Origin: Xenorhabdus mauleonii
GTDB lineage: Bacteria; Pseudomonadota; Gammaproteobacteria; Enterobacterales; Enterobacteriaceae
Length of the DNA stretch: 64,000 bases
Reading direction: 5' to 3'
NCBI RefSeq assembly: GCF_900113945.1
Contig: NZ_FORG01000002.1
Location: 124,001 to 188,000 of the forward strand
Position numbers and translations under genes: made by a program. Under the pieces are notes generated by a model. That model saw only the letters and a program-made list of their open reading frames with translations, was not told the origin of the DNA and did no database searches. Numbering within the stretch: position 1 is the first letter of the stretch; every line of letters begins with the position of its first letter. Shown in pieces: positions 56,001 to 63,925 of the stretch.

Positions 56001-57493
56001 ACCCATTCAGCGAACAACCGGGCGCCCGTATGTATAAAACAGGCGATCTGGGGTGCTGGTTGCCGGATGGCAGCATTGCCTATCTGGGGCGCAATGATTT
56101 TCAGGTCAAACTGCGTGGCTTCCGCATTGAGCTTGGCGAAATAGAAGCGCGCCTTGCCCAATGTCCGGGAGTTCTTGACACCATTGTGCTTGTCTGTGAA
56201 ACAATTCCGGATGATAAACGCCTCGTTGCCTATGTTCAGCCCCAGCCTGAAGCCAAACTGGTTCCCGCTGAACTGCGCCAGCAACTCGCGCAGCACCTTG
56301 CGGACTATATGCTGCCGAGCGCATTTGTCATTCTGGATGCTTTTCCACTGACCTCCAACGGCAAAATCGATCGGCGGGCATTCCCGGCGCCGGATCAATC
56401 CGCCATCGTGACCCGCAGCTATGAAGCCCCGCAAGGCGAAACTGAAACCGTATTGGCCCAAATTTGGCAAAATCTGCTGGGATTGGAACGTGTCAGCCGC
56501 CATGACCATTTCTTCGAATTGGGCGGGCACTCTTTGCTCATCCTGAAAGCCTGCTCTTTGGCAATTGAACGATTAGAGCTTGAGCAAAGCATGATGGCGA
56601 GCCTGATGGCAATCACGACAATTAAGGAACAGGCCCGTGTTATCGAACAACGTGACAATAGCGATGTTGGCTCTATGGTCAGGTTGTCAAAAAACACCAA
56701 TAACACTCCGCTGTTCTTTGCCCCGGGCGCTGGCGGACATGTGCTTTATTTGCAGGAATTGGCTACCAATCTGGCCGGCACTTATTCTGTCTGGGGCATG
56801 CAATCTCCTGAGCTGGATGGGCGTCATGATGTTCCGGAACGCCTTGAAGTCATGGCCAGTGCAATGATCGACAATCTCAGGAAGGTTCAGCCAAACGGCC
56901 CTTATCACTTGGGTGGACACTCTTTCGGGGCTTGGCTCGCATTCGAAATTGCACGTCAGCTTGTTGAACAAGGCGAAGAGATTGCTTTACTGGCATTGGT
57001 CGACAGCGAATCCCCCTTGGAAAGCGTGGCTCAGAAAAGCGAATCAGAATGGTCTGACAGCCGTTGGATAGCAGAATTCGGTAACGTATTTGCCGCACTG
57101 GAAGGCGCGGAAGATATCTTCACTGAAGAAGAGTTCCAAATCATGAAAGAAGAAGAGCGGATAGACAACCTGCGCCTTCGCCTGATTGAAGAAGAACTGC
57201 TGCCACCCCAGCTTGCTTCACAGGAGATTGAGACTTATTTGCGGGTCTTCAAGGCGCACTCTTTGATGGCTTATCAACCTCAGGGAGAATATTCAGGAAA
57301 CATTCACCTGTTTTTGGCAAACAACAACCAAGAACATGAAGAACTGGGAACATCTATCGAGAGTTTTATCGATGGTTGGAAAGAGTTGGTCACAGGTGAC
57401 GTGGCATCACAAACTTTATCTGGCGATCACATTTCCATTATGCGTGATCCTTTCGTGCAAGAATTGGCTTCTGCCATCGCCAAGATTCAATGA
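50018..57493 (+). CDS. paxC: PaxC: two-module NRPS with thioesterase (modules 6-7)
   Basis: 2491 residues, starting 4 nt after paxB with GGAGA inside the end of paxB. A basic N-terminal helix (LLKLRQAVLQKKIKERI) is the expected partner of the acidic PaxB tail. Domains by nucleotide: condensation HHIISDG (50552), adenylation YTSGSTG (51998), thiolation serine (53222), condensation of the dual C/E class with HHLVCDH (53906), adenylation (55322), thiolation serine (56531), thioesterase. Both adenylation codes read D-T-S-D-I-G-S-V-I, lysine-type. The thioesterase has GHSFG (Ser codon 56921), the acid in LVDSESP and the His in LSGDHISIM, so it should be active and release the peptide, as a macrocycle in the known PAX family. 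Module 7's condensation class predicts D-configuration for residue 6. Confidence 0.94.
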   Translation: MSNNEQTLLKLRQAVLQKKIKERIQNSQVAEKNQIVPRSADQKTLPLSWAQQRLWFLAQLDPAAQTAYHIPGGLRLKGHLDQDALKAALDRVVARHEILRTTIGVVEGQAQQIIGEPSSGFSLAMEDISHLPVADQQAAIGEISRHETNMSFDFTKGPLIRGRLLRLAEDEHVLLLTQHHIISDGWSLNVLMNELATLYHAFSEGQDDPLPPLTLQYADYALWQRAWLQGEMLEKQVDFWRNALQGAPALLELPTDRPRPEKQSYTGGRVDIILPPELSAGLRALSQRHGTTLFMTLMAGWATLLSRLSGQKDLVIGTPVANRQHRELEPLIGFFVNTLALRVQLDDNPTVSGLLAQIKSHALKAYAHQDLPFEQLVEALKPPRSLSYSPIFQVMMSVDNTPGQQDIELPGATISEINASENIAQFDLSLSMNDTEDGLVGDLEYSSDLFDRTSVERIASYLQTLLAAMVTNDSQRVEDLPLLQAAQRSQVLLDFNETDFLYSQELLAHQLFEQQAEQTPDAIALAFGDSQLSYAELNRHANQLAHHLIASGVRPDDRIAICAERSPDMIIGMYAILKAGAGYIPLDPEYPAERLAYQLSDSKPTLLLTQQHLQSRLSTQAVNIWLLDDENNRNHVAQQPHHNPDADLLGIKPEHLAYIIYTSGSTGMPKGVMLEHRNLVNFIHAQRKTSEPKPGDRILQFATVAFDTSVSDIFPTLASGATLVLRPPHIRIPDITFVNFLREQKISIMDMPTAFWHHWVQEMMEGRSGFSPYLHTIIVGGEKAEYRHLMNWLSSPETQSCRWINSYGPTETTVIATTLTLNQLNRNGEADPEFMGSVPIGYPLPNTRIYILDTHGQPVPVGVTGEIHIAGAGVARGYLNRPDLTEEKFISDPFSERPNARMYKTGDLGRWLPNGMIEYMGRNDFQVKIRGFRIELGEIETQLAACEGVSDAVVIAREEGMGDKRLVAYLIPQAGVTLSPSHLREQLSSRLMEHMLPSAFVMLDAFPMSANGKLDRKALPAPDHTSIVSREYEAPQGEIEQKLAAVWQSLLNLEQVGRQDNFFELGGHSLLVVNLIEQLRQHGLSLDVSAVFSAPTLVAMSALISQNTGQDSSLPDVPPNLIQPESQAITPDMLPLVEMAQSQIDQIIESVTGGIPNIQDIYPLGPLQEGILFHYLLEQESDIYLDNHLVVFDSRTRLDNFLQALQHVIDRHDILRSSVHWKELPEPVQVVNRRAPLPIIELALSTDPSMTESAEMQLRRLADPYVIRLDITKAPLMAAYIAQDPASGEWLLSLLYHHLVCDHISLEIIFSEIQTLLLGESHSLPTPLPYRNFIAQINKVPLESHQNYFQALLADVEEPTLPFGLLDVQGNNLNEIEEDVFTLDSELAHNLRECARQLGMSSAALFHVAWAQVLARCSGKGDVVFGTVLLGRLQGGVGASEVLGMFINTLPIRVRLQARTVKQAVQETYQQLSALLEHEQAPLAMAQRCSGIPASLPLFNSLLNFRHSPRADEDLASQAWEGIRELDGEERSNYPLSLDVDDFDAGFSLTAQCNQQINPARINAYMNAALEGIVAALQNSPEQSIETIDILSLAERNQLLETFNITATSYPQNSLIHQLFEQQAERTPDAIALISGENQLSYAELNRHANQLAHYLIASGVRPDDRVAICVDRSPDMIIGMYAILKAGAGYVPLDPEYPVDRLAYQLSDSKPTLLLTQKHLQSRLPVQGVNVCLLDDSAHQESVAQQPAYNPDANKMGLQSHHLAYIIYTSGSTGQPKGVMLEHRNVVNFIHAQHKTSEPQPGDRILQFATVAFDTSVSDIFPTLASGATLVLRPAHIRAPNAEFVALLNEQKITIMDMPTAFWHQWVQEMMAGRSGFGQFLHTIIVGGEKAELRHLLNWQSMPETQSCRWINSYGPTETTVIATTLTLDKHHTLPMADNIPIGYPLPNTRIYILDTQGKPVPLGVSGEIHIGGAGVARGYLNRDDLTAEKFVADPFSEQPGARMYKTGDLGCWLPDGSIAYLGRNDFQVKLRGFRIELGEIEARLAQCPGVLDTIVLVCETIPDDKRLVAYVQPQPEAKLVPAELRQQLAQHLADYMLPSAFVILDAFPLTSNGKIDRRAFPAPDQSAIVTRSYEAPQGETETVLAQIWQNLLGLERVSRHDHFFELGGHSLLILKACSLAIERLELEQSMMASLMAITTIKEQARVIEQRDNSDVGSMVRLSKNTNNTPLFFAPGAGGHVLYLQELATNLAGTYSVWGMQSPELDGRHDVPERLEVMASAMIDNLRKVQPNGPYHLGGHSFGAWLAFEIARQLVEQGEEIALLALVDSESPLESVAQKSESEWSDSRWIAEFGNVFAALEGAEDIFTEEEFQIMKEEERIDNLRLRLIEEELLPPQLASQEIETYLRVFKAHSLMAYQPQGEYSGNIHLFLANNNQEHEELGTSIESFIDGWKELVTGDVASQTLSGDHISIMRDPFVQELASAIAKIQ

Positions 57494-57514
57494 TAAGCGG
57501 TAAATAATAAATAA

Positions 57515-57542
57515 GGGGCAGCCAGAACGGCTGCCCTATTTT
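57515..57542. terminator. Terminator between paxC and the reductase gene
   Basis: GGGCAGCC / GGCTGCCC stem with AGAAC loop, followed by TATTTT on the plus strand. It lies between convergent genes and probably serves both, overlapping the stop of the minus-strand gene. Confidence 0.8.
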
Positions 57543-58722
57543 AGATTATTTCAGCACCTTCTCCCTGATCTTGTGGTGCCAAAATAAATTGTTGTTCAAT
57601 CAGGTAATTTAAATAACAAGAAATTAATGCATCACTAGACGGAGCACACTGAATTCCACTGCCACTGAGTAATTCCGTGGTTAATTGTGTGGCATATTTT
57701 GCTCTTTCACTGATGATGCCTTTACTGTAAAACACGCTCAGCAAATCCATGTAAACTGAATTATAGGGTTCGCCATTGCGATATATCCGCTTTTGTAATA
57801 CTGATTGTATAAAATCGTTATTGTCGATGGTTCGAATGCGATAACCAAATTCACGCAGATAGGCAACAAACTGATTAAAATTAATCGTAGTCTGATTAAC
57901 CAAATGCAAAGTTTTTCTGTCAAACTTTTGAATATTCGAAATGGCGAACAATGATGCTTTTGCCACATAATCCACCGGCGTTATTTCAAAATCCTCCGGT
58001 GAATCGTAAGTCAGCCCTGTTTCCACCAATGATTTAATAATGTCATAGTAAAAACCTTTCACTCTGGTCTGGTACAGAGGATAGCTCCCGCTGCGACTAT
58101 CTCCCCAAATGTTGCCGGGGCGTACAATAACCCATTTCAACCCCTTTTTCCCTGCACTGTGAATAGCTTGTTCGGCTTCAAATTTGGAGCGTTCATAGCC
58201 CATGCCATCGAATTTTTGCCCGACATCCAAATCTGTTTCATGCATGACAAAACCTTGCTGAAACAAACGACTGCCAATAATACTGAAGCTGGATGTATAG
58301 AGTAATGGCGCATCAGCCAGCAAACAAAACTCGATAATGTTAAGTGTTCCCTGAACATTAGTGGGCGCTATTTTATTGTAAGAAGAAAGCAGTTTGACGT
58401 TAGCGGCACAATGAATGACTCGGTCAATTTTACCTGCCAATTCATGGTAAAACGTGTTTGCCATCCCCAGATATTTTTCAGAGACATCACCCAAAACAGG
58501 AATGATGCGGTGCGTATCGGGTTCACACTGTTTCTCCTGATCATAGACAGACAGAATCGTTTTTATCCGTGACAGGGCCTGTTGCTCATCAGTTTCCCGT
58601 GTCAGGCAATAAACATTGGCATCCGTTGTCGTCAGTATCTCAAAGAGGAGCCTTCCTCCCACGACCCCTGTCACCCCTGTAAGCAGTATATTCCTGAGTT
58701 CTGTATTACTGTGGCTAAGCAT
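57541..58722 (-). CDS. Free-standing thioester reductase-like protein (extended SDR)
   Basis: 393 residues. It has the NAD(P)-binding motif GVTGVVG (16-22) after a short beta strand, VIHCAANVKLL, an SDR catalytic YxxxK in GYERSKFEAE (Y176, K180), and VRPGNIWGDSRSG. This is the pattern of thioester-reductase (Lys2/R-domain, NAD_binding_4) proteins, which reductively release carrier-bound chains as aldehydes or alcohols. Unlike NRPS R domains it is not fused to any adenylation or thiolation domain. AGGAG-type ribosome site (GGAGAG) precedes the ATG. It is convergent with paxC. A link to either NRPS in the window is possible but not shown; paxC already has its own thioesterase. Confidence 0.82.
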   Translation of the reverse strand: MLSHSNTELRNILLTGVTGVVGGRLLFEILTTTDANVYCLTRETDEQQALSRIKTILSVYDQEKQCEPDTHRIIPVLGDVSEKYLGMANTFYHELAGKIDRVIHCAANVKLLSSYNKIAPTNVQGTLNIIEFCLLADAPLLYTSSFSIIGSRLFQQGFVMHETDLDVGQKFDGMGYERSKFEAEQAIHSAGKKGLKWVIVRPGNIWGDSRSGSYPLYQTRVKGFYYDIIKSLVETGLTYDSPEDFEITPVDYVAKASLFAISNIQKFDRKTLHLVNQTTINFNQFVAYLREFGYRIRTIDNNDFIQSVLQKRIYRNGEPYNSVYMDLLSVFYSKGIISERAKYATQLTTELLSGSGIQCAPSSDALISCYLNYLIEQQFILAPQDQGEGAEII

Positions 58723-58764
58723 ATTTCTCTCCTGTAATATCCTTCACCTTCCAATCTGGTGTTG

Positions 58765-58860
58765 GTGGTTTCTGTTCTTCCCGGCCTCCCATCACATCAA
58801 CAGCGTGTGATCCGAGAACTCACCTCTTGCCATGCGTTACAATTTGGAATCGGTGGGATA
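58765..58860. repeat. Degenerate copy of the TATACCC-type intergenic repeat
   Basis: Recognisable pieces: TCACAT, GATCCGAGAACTCACCTC, TTGCCATGCG and ACAATTTGGAAT, in the same order and orientation as the 26.2-kb copy. Terminal TATACCC is eroded. Confidence 0.5.
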
Positions 58861-58940
58861 TGACATCATTAAAATTAAAATCTATTGGGTAATATAGAGC
58901 TAACCCATATTTGGTATACATACGCCATAAATTCAGAATT

Positions 58941-59025
58941 ACGCCGAGGCAACAAGAAAGCGACAAATTAGCCGGAAACGAGAGCAGTCAACAGAGATGC
59001 AATTTGAAATACGACGGGTATAAAT
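58941..59025. repeat. Degenerate, internally deleted copy, opposite orientation
   Basis: Ends with AATACGACGGGTATA at 59011-59025, the reverse complement of the TATACCCGTC end. It also has GGCAACAAGAAAG and CAACAGAGATGCAATTTGAA. It is about 85 nt against about 150 nt in the ast copy, so the middle is missing. Confidence 0.55.
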
Positions 59026-59807
59026 GAGTTTTGTATTAATCATATGTAGCTTACAGAAATACTTTTCCCTGCATATTAAGGCACTGCTTGAAATGCGGTG
59101 AATATAGTTCACAATGAAGTACTTCCGATAAATAAAAAGCACGTTACGATACACGCAAAAAAGCCATTATTCACGATATAGCTGATTTCAATTTAAATAA
59201 CATGATTTATTTTTAATAATACCCATATAGCCTTTCAAAAATAATTAATCTTTATTTGTATTTTATTAAACCCATGTTTTACTCATCCAGTATAAAATAA
59301 TCATTGGTTATTATTATTGAACTATATTTTTTGCTTGCAGCATTAAAATATTCATAGTTGCAATCACTAAAAAAATTCAATTATTTGCTTCTTAACCCAT
59401 AATTTAAAGTAAAACCCAATCAATTAACCACCTTAAGCGGTCTTTTATGAAATGTGTTTTACATCACATTTTAATGTAACTCAAAATATCATTTTTACTT
59501 TGCTAATTAAATAAAACCAAAATAAAAACCAAAAGTTACCGGAAACAAGAGGCAAGCATAACAAATTGATTTAATTATAAATTAATCAGGATAAAATATG
59601 GTTTCCTTGCTAACCTTTTGAAAATCCCAATCATTAGTTATTTTTCGAGATAAAATTTAAGACTAGAATCACATTTTAGATGATAAATAACTTATCACTC
59701 AACTTACGATCTCTTTCTCACTACAAACACAATGTACAAAAATAGACTTTACTGGCATTAAACAATGGAATAAAAACAACCATGTTAACCGATAATAAGG
59801 GCATGAT

Positions 59808-60908
59808 ATGAAGAAGATGGATAATCTGGAATTTAGAATATTACAACTTCTTAGGAAAAACCCCTGTCTTGCCCAAAAAGAAATAGCAGATGCAATTGGG
59901 ATTAGCCGCTCAAGCGTAGCAGGACATATTTTAAACTTACAAAAAAAAGGGCACATAAAAGGCAAAGGTTATATTTTTTCCAGTGGAAATTACGCCGTAA
60001 CCGTTGGTGCCTCCAATATGGACATTACCAGCTTTGCTTCAACTGAATTATTGAAAAAAGATTCCAACCCAGGGAAAATAAAATATACGTTAGGTGGTGT
60101 TGCACGAAATATCGCACATAATATTGCTATATTAAAAAATGATAGTTATCTTATTTCTGTCTTCGGTGATGATTCATATGGCAAACGATTGTTTAGAGAA
60201 ACCCAACTAGCAGGTGTAGATGTTAGCCATTCTCATATACTCAATGAGGAAAGAACATCAAGTTATAATTCAATAGTTGACAGTAATGGTGAATTACAAA
60301 CAGCCGTTAGTGATATGGATATTTTGAAAAAATTTACTCCTGAGCTATTAAATAAATCTAAATCCCTCATTGAAAAAGCTGGGGTACTGGTTATAGACTG
60401 TAATTTAACCGAAGATGCACTGGAATGGTTATTTAAAAATTCGGGTAATGTACCCATATTTGTTAATCCAGTTTCATCATATAAAGCCGGAATAGTACGA
60501 AATTGGTTATCATATATTCATACTATTCGGCCGAATAAATTGGAAGCAGAAAAAATCAGTGGCGTCAAAATTAATTCAATAGAAGAAGCTAAATCAGTAA
60601 CATTTTGGTTGCATGAACAAGGTGTTCAGAGGGTTATTTTAAGCATGGGGTCTGATGGGGTTTATTATAGTGAACTCGATTATGTTTCAGGACATTCACC
60701 GGCGCCTTCTGTCGATGTTGTCAATACTACCGGTTCCGGAGATGCAATGATGGCAGGGCTAGTGCATTGTACGTTAGCAGGTATGGACTTTAAAGACAGT
60801 GTTCATTTTGCACAACGCTGCGCGGCTCTTTTATTGTCTACAGAATCAACTTATTCATTAACCTTATCACCTTTCGCCGTTGGGCAGTTGTCAGCATTCG
60901 ATTTGTAA
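59808..60908 (+). CDS. Winged-helix / PfkB carbohydrate kinase fusion (YeiI/PsuK type)
   Basis: 366 residues. Residues 1-60 form a winged helix-turn-helix (LEFRILQLLRKNPCLAQKEIADAIGISRSSVAGHILNLQKKG). The rest is a PfkB kinase: LGGVARNIAHNIAIL, FGDDSYGKRL, IRPNKLEAEKISG, and the ATP/catalytic signature VNTTGSGDAMMAGLVH with the base Asp. The closest known layouts are E. coli YeiI (same fusion) and the pseudouridine kinase PsuK. Substrate therefore probably a nucleoside or sugar; not decidable here. AAGG lies 7 nt before ATG 59808. A strong terminator follows. Confidence 0.87.
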   Translation: MKKMDNLEFRILQLLRKNPCLAQKEIADAIGISRSSVAGHILNLQKKGHIKGKGYIFSSGNYAVTVGASNMDITSFASTELLKKDSNPGKIKYTLGGVARNIAHNIAILKNDSYLISVFGDDSYGKRLFRETQLAGVDVSHSHILNEERTSSYNSIVDSNGELQTAVSDMDILKKFTPELLNKSKSLIEKAGVLVIDCNLTEDALEWLFKNSGNVPIFVNPVSSYKAGIVRNWLSYIHTIRPNKLEAEKISGVKINSIEEAKSVTFWLHEQGVQRVILSMGSDGVYYSELDYVSGHSPAPSVDVVNTTGSGDAMMAGLVHCTLAGMDFKDSVHFAQRCAALLLSTESTYSLTLSPFAVGQLSAFDL

Positions 60909-60979
60909 AATAAATAAGTATAATGAAATAACATTGCTTATCTTAAAAATAATAAAAAAAATCAGAGTATTGTGGCTAA

Positions 60980-61007
60980 GGCCGGGCAATAAACCCGGCC
61001 ATTTTTT
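60980..61007 (+). terminator. Rho-independent terminator after the kinase gene
   Basis: GGCCGGG / CCCGGCC stem with a 7-nt loop followed by six T residues. Confidence 0.88.
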
Positions 61008-61089
61008 AAAAATTAATGAATAAGAAAGGAATTACTTATCTCGGATAGTATTAAATACAGCCATAAATGTTAATAGAATGAAAATGAAC

Positions 61090-61827
61090 TTAAAACTGGC
61101 AAACAAGCCCAGTATGGACGCAATTTTGCAGATAAATATCCCAAAATCCTTGGGGATAACGTGCTAAATCGCTTTCTAAAACCGTTGGCTTTTCCCAGCT
61201 AATATGATGAAACCCTACTTTTTTAGCAGCGTTTTCATAGTCTTCACGGCTCCAACGATAAAATGTGAAAGGGCTTGGTGGGGTTGTCAAAAACTCTGCC
61301 TGATAACGTACACCATTTTTCCAAGGCTCTTCACTCAGAATTTTAAAGCCATAATTATCACAGTTTCCGTTTTTTAATTGATAATCAGGTGAAGCCATGT
61401 AAGCAATCAATTTACCAGAGGGTTTCAAATGATCAGCCGCGGCTTGAAACATCGCCTCAAGTTCATTAGTGGATTGCGCATAGTGGAATAAGAAAGCGGC
61501 CATGACGATATCAAATCTTTCATCCAATTCCATTGCACATACATCTTGTACATGGAATTCAATGTCATCGCCGTACAGTGATGATTTGGCTTTGGCGAGT
61601 TCAATCATTTTTTCAGAGATATCAATTCCGACTACCTTTGAAGCCTCGCGTCGGTGTAGTTCTCGCCCATAATAACCGTACCCACAAGCTAAATCTAACA
61701 CTGACTTTCCTTGTATGTCTCCGACCATATTAAGTATGTCTCGAAGCTCAGATTGCCGTTGAGCGACCGTATTGGAAAATTTTTCATAATGCTCACCAAT
61801 AGTATCGTAGTCGGCTTGTTCTTCCAT
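61090..61827 (-). CDS. Class I SAM-dependent methyltransferase
   Basis: 245 residues. Motif I VLDLACGYGYYGREL, motif II acid VVGIDISEKMIELAKAK, EFHVQDVCAMEL and the post-motif strand FDIVMAAFLFHYA fit the Rossmann-type methyltransferase fold. The C-terminal region (PSPFTFYRWSREDYENAAKKVGF) resembles small-molecule methyltransferases. Substrate unknown. Monocistronic by position; AGGAG precedes the ATG. Confidence 0.85.
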   Translation of the reverse strand: MEEQADYDTIGEHYEKFSNTVAQRQSELRDILNMVGDIQGKSVLDLACGYGYYGRELHRREASKVVGIDISEKMIELAKAKSSLYGDDIEFHVQDVCAMELDERFDIVMAAFLFHYAQSTNELEAMFQAAADHLKPSGKLIAYMASPDYQLKNGNCDNYGFKILSEEPWKNGVRYQAEFLTTPPSPFTFYRWSREDYENAAKKVGFHHISWEKPTVLESDLARYPQGFWDIYLQNCVHTGLVCQF

Positions 61828-62448
61828 TATTAGAACTCCTGAATATAAATATATTTATTTTTATAAAAAATAATATAAGGGTATAATTATAAAAGATAAA
61901 GTATCGCTAAATTATTAGATATAATTTTTTTTGTTATACCAATAATTTTCCACGATAAATCCTGTTTTAATTAAGATAAATAATTTCTAAAAAGATATAA
62001 ATTCTATTTTATTAACCAAGACTGTTAACATAGAACATATGCTAATTAACAAGGCAGGCACACTTATTGTATGGAAGGATTTTCAGAGTCAGAAAAAATT
62101 TAATTTTGCATAATGTGAAATGAACTACAAAAAACAATACTCAGTGTGCTTAATCAATACGTTATTACATATCGCCTTTCAAGTTATAGCGTTGTTGGAG
62201 TTAGAGAGGCTCCTTCTCGCAGTTATCATCGTTGTTATAAGCATCTGGTCATCCATGAGCCAAAGGCCTCTCACCGAAGAGAGGCCTTTGGCTAAGCATA
62301 CTCGTCAATCTTTTGCCATTGATTCGCATCTTGAAATCCAATAGGAATAGTGATAATTGCCATAGACTTCATACTTAACTTAGATAGCTTGTTTAATGAC
62401 AGTTTTCTAATCAAAAATAAGCTTTTTTCCATCTAGATTAATAAATTA
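61828..62448. other. Intergenic region with Leu/Ile/Val-rich short ORF and hairpin
   Basis: About 620 nt between two minus-strand genes. A plus-strand frame (62120-62344) encodes a Leu/Ile/Val-rich run LLLAVIIVVISIW near 62206-62244 and overlaps the hairpin at 62258-62293. No plus-strand gene follows before 63155. I do not call the frame as a protein. Confidence 0.45.
62258..62293. other. Perfect 14-bp inverted repeat
   Basis: AGCCAAAGGCCTCT pairs perfectly with AGAGGCCTTTGGCT around an 8-nt loop. No T-run follows on either strand, so it is not a standard intrinsic terminator. Confidence 0.85.
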
Positions 62449-62979
62449 TCAATGTTCAGATAGTTCAGTCTGATTATTACGCGCCATCCACAACGAGAGG
62501 GCTTTAAGGGAATCTGGGGTAAATTCATCACAACGGGCTGTGATTTCTTCTGGTGTCAGCCAATAAACTGCGGAGACTTCTTCTTCTTGCAACGCGAATG
62601 GCCCGTGGGTAACGCAACTGAACAAACCGCCCCACACTCGGCAGTTGTTCTCTTCATAATAAAAAATGCCATGCTCGGCAAAGGGTACGCCGGCAATCCC
62701 CAGCTCTTCTTCCGCTTCCCGACGGGCAGAACTGAGCAGATTTTCTCCTATGATAACGACACCACCTGCCGTTGCATCCAATTTTCCAGGATAAAAGTCT
62801 TTCGTCTCTGTACGGTGCTGAACCAGAATTTTTCCCATGCCATCATGCACAACAATATAAGTGGCACGGTGCCTCAAATTTTGTGCCCTCATTTGCTGGC
62901 GGCTCGCCTGTGCGATGACTTCGTTGTTTTCATTAACAATATCGACCCATTCGATATTGGCTGATCTTTCTAACTCCAT
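62449..62979 (-). CDS. yfcD: Nudix hydrolase, YfcD-like
   Basis: 176 residues. A complete Nudix box is present: G-x5-E-x7-REAEEELGI in the segment [24 protein letters not shown] region (about residues 72-94). The N-terminus ([22 protein letters not shown]) and the C-terminal WLTPEEI follow E. coli YfcD and isopentenyl-diphosphate-isomerase-like Nudix proteins. Substrate not established. AGG upstream of the ATG. Gene neighbourhood with yfcG and yfcH supports the name. Confidence 0.87.
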   Translation of the reverse strand: MELERSANIEWVDIVNENNEVIAQASRQQMRAQNLRHRATYIVVHDGMGKILVQHRTETKDFYPGKLDATAGGVVIIGENLLSSARREAEEELGIAGVPFAEHGIFYYEENNCRVWGGLFSCVTHGPFALQEEEVSAVYWLTPEEITARCDEFTPDSLKALSLWMARNNQTELSEH

Positions 62980-63154
62980 TCTAAAAACCTTTAATAAACG
63001 ATTTATATGCCAGCTTTTGCCCTACCCTCCGCTGTGGAAGGTCAAAAACAGATAAACTGACTAACAATAAAATAGGGAATTCGTAACATCTTACAGACAA
63101 ACAATGATAATGTAATGCTGTGATATTTATTCTTTTGTTATTACAAGAGGTTAT

Positions 63155-63775
63155 ATGATAGATCTATATTATGCCCCAACACCTAACGGCTATAAAATTA
63201 CATTATTTCTCGAAGAAACCGGCCTTCCTTACACTATCCATCCCATTGATATCAGTGCAGGTGATCAATTTAAGCCGGAATTTCTGGCCATTGCTCCCAA
63301 CAACAAAATCCCTGCCATCGTCGATAATCAACCTGCTGACGGCGGAGAGCCTATCTCCATCTTTGAATCTGGTGCCATTTTGCTTTATTTGGCAAACAAA
63401 ACAGGGCAACTGCTCAGCACCAATATTCGTGAGCGTACCGAACAATTGCAGTGGCTGTTCTGGCAAGTTGCCGGGTTTGGCCCAATGCTCGGTCAAAATC
63501 ACCATTTTAATCGCTATGCACCTGAAGTTGTCCCTTATGCGATTAAACGTTATGTGGAAGAATCACGACGCTTATACAAAGTACTCAATACTCAATTGGA
63601 AAAAACTCCTTATTTGGGAGGAAATGAGTACAGTATCGCGGATATCGCCACTTATCCATGGGCCAAATGCCATGAACATCAAAGCATCAATTTAGAAGAT
63701 TATCCTGCTGTCAGAGAATGGCTTGATAAAATCGGACAACGCCCCGCAACCCAAACGGCCTATAATGATGCCTAA
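63155..63775 (+). CDS. yfcG: Glutathione S-transferase-like disulfide-bond reductase YfcG
   Basis: 206 residues. Thioredoxin-fold N-terminal domain (MIDLYYAPTPNGYKITLFLEE, NNKIPAIVD with the cis-proline, FESGAILLYLA with the glutathione-binding ES pair) and all-helical C-terminal domain (SIADIATYPW). E. coli YfcG is a GSH-dependent disulfide reductase of the Nu class. AGAGG precedes the ATG. Divergent from yfcD. Confidence 0.9.
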   Translation: MIDLYYAPTPNGYKITLFLEETGLPYTIHPIDISAGDQFKPEFLAIAPNNKIPAIVDNQPADGGEPISIFESGAILLYLANKTGQLLSTNIRERTEQLQWLFWQVAGFGPMLGQNHHFNRYAPEVVPYAIKRYVEESRRLYKVLNTQLEKTPYLGGNEYSIADIATYPWAKCHEHQSINLEDYPAVREWLDKIGQRPATQTAYNDA

Positions 63776-63841
63776 TTGCAACTTGTGCAACTAATTCACT
63801 TAATGGCAAAATTTTTCACCAAAAAACTTGATACCGATAAC

Positions 63842-63868
63842 AGATAGCAGCATATTTCGCTGCTATCT
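63842..63868 (+). terminator. Hairpin after yfcG
   Basis: AGATAGCAGC / GCTGCTATCT, perfect 10-bp stem, 7-nt loop; no T-run. Terminator or 3' stabiliser. Confidence 0.45.
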
Positions 63869-63925
63869 AAATCATCCCTTGCTATAGTCTGTCATTGACT
63901 ACTAATTTTGTCACAGGGGGTGACC

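Larger units (their letters stand above)
58723..59807. other. Intergenic region, mostly repeat remnants
   Basis: About 1085 nt. The left 300 nt carry two degenerate copies of the repeat seen in the ast operon (listed separately). From 59030 to 59807 the sequence is very AT-rich with no coding frame, RNA gene or strong hairpin that I can support. Promoters for the flanking divergent genes should be here. Confidence 0.5.
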
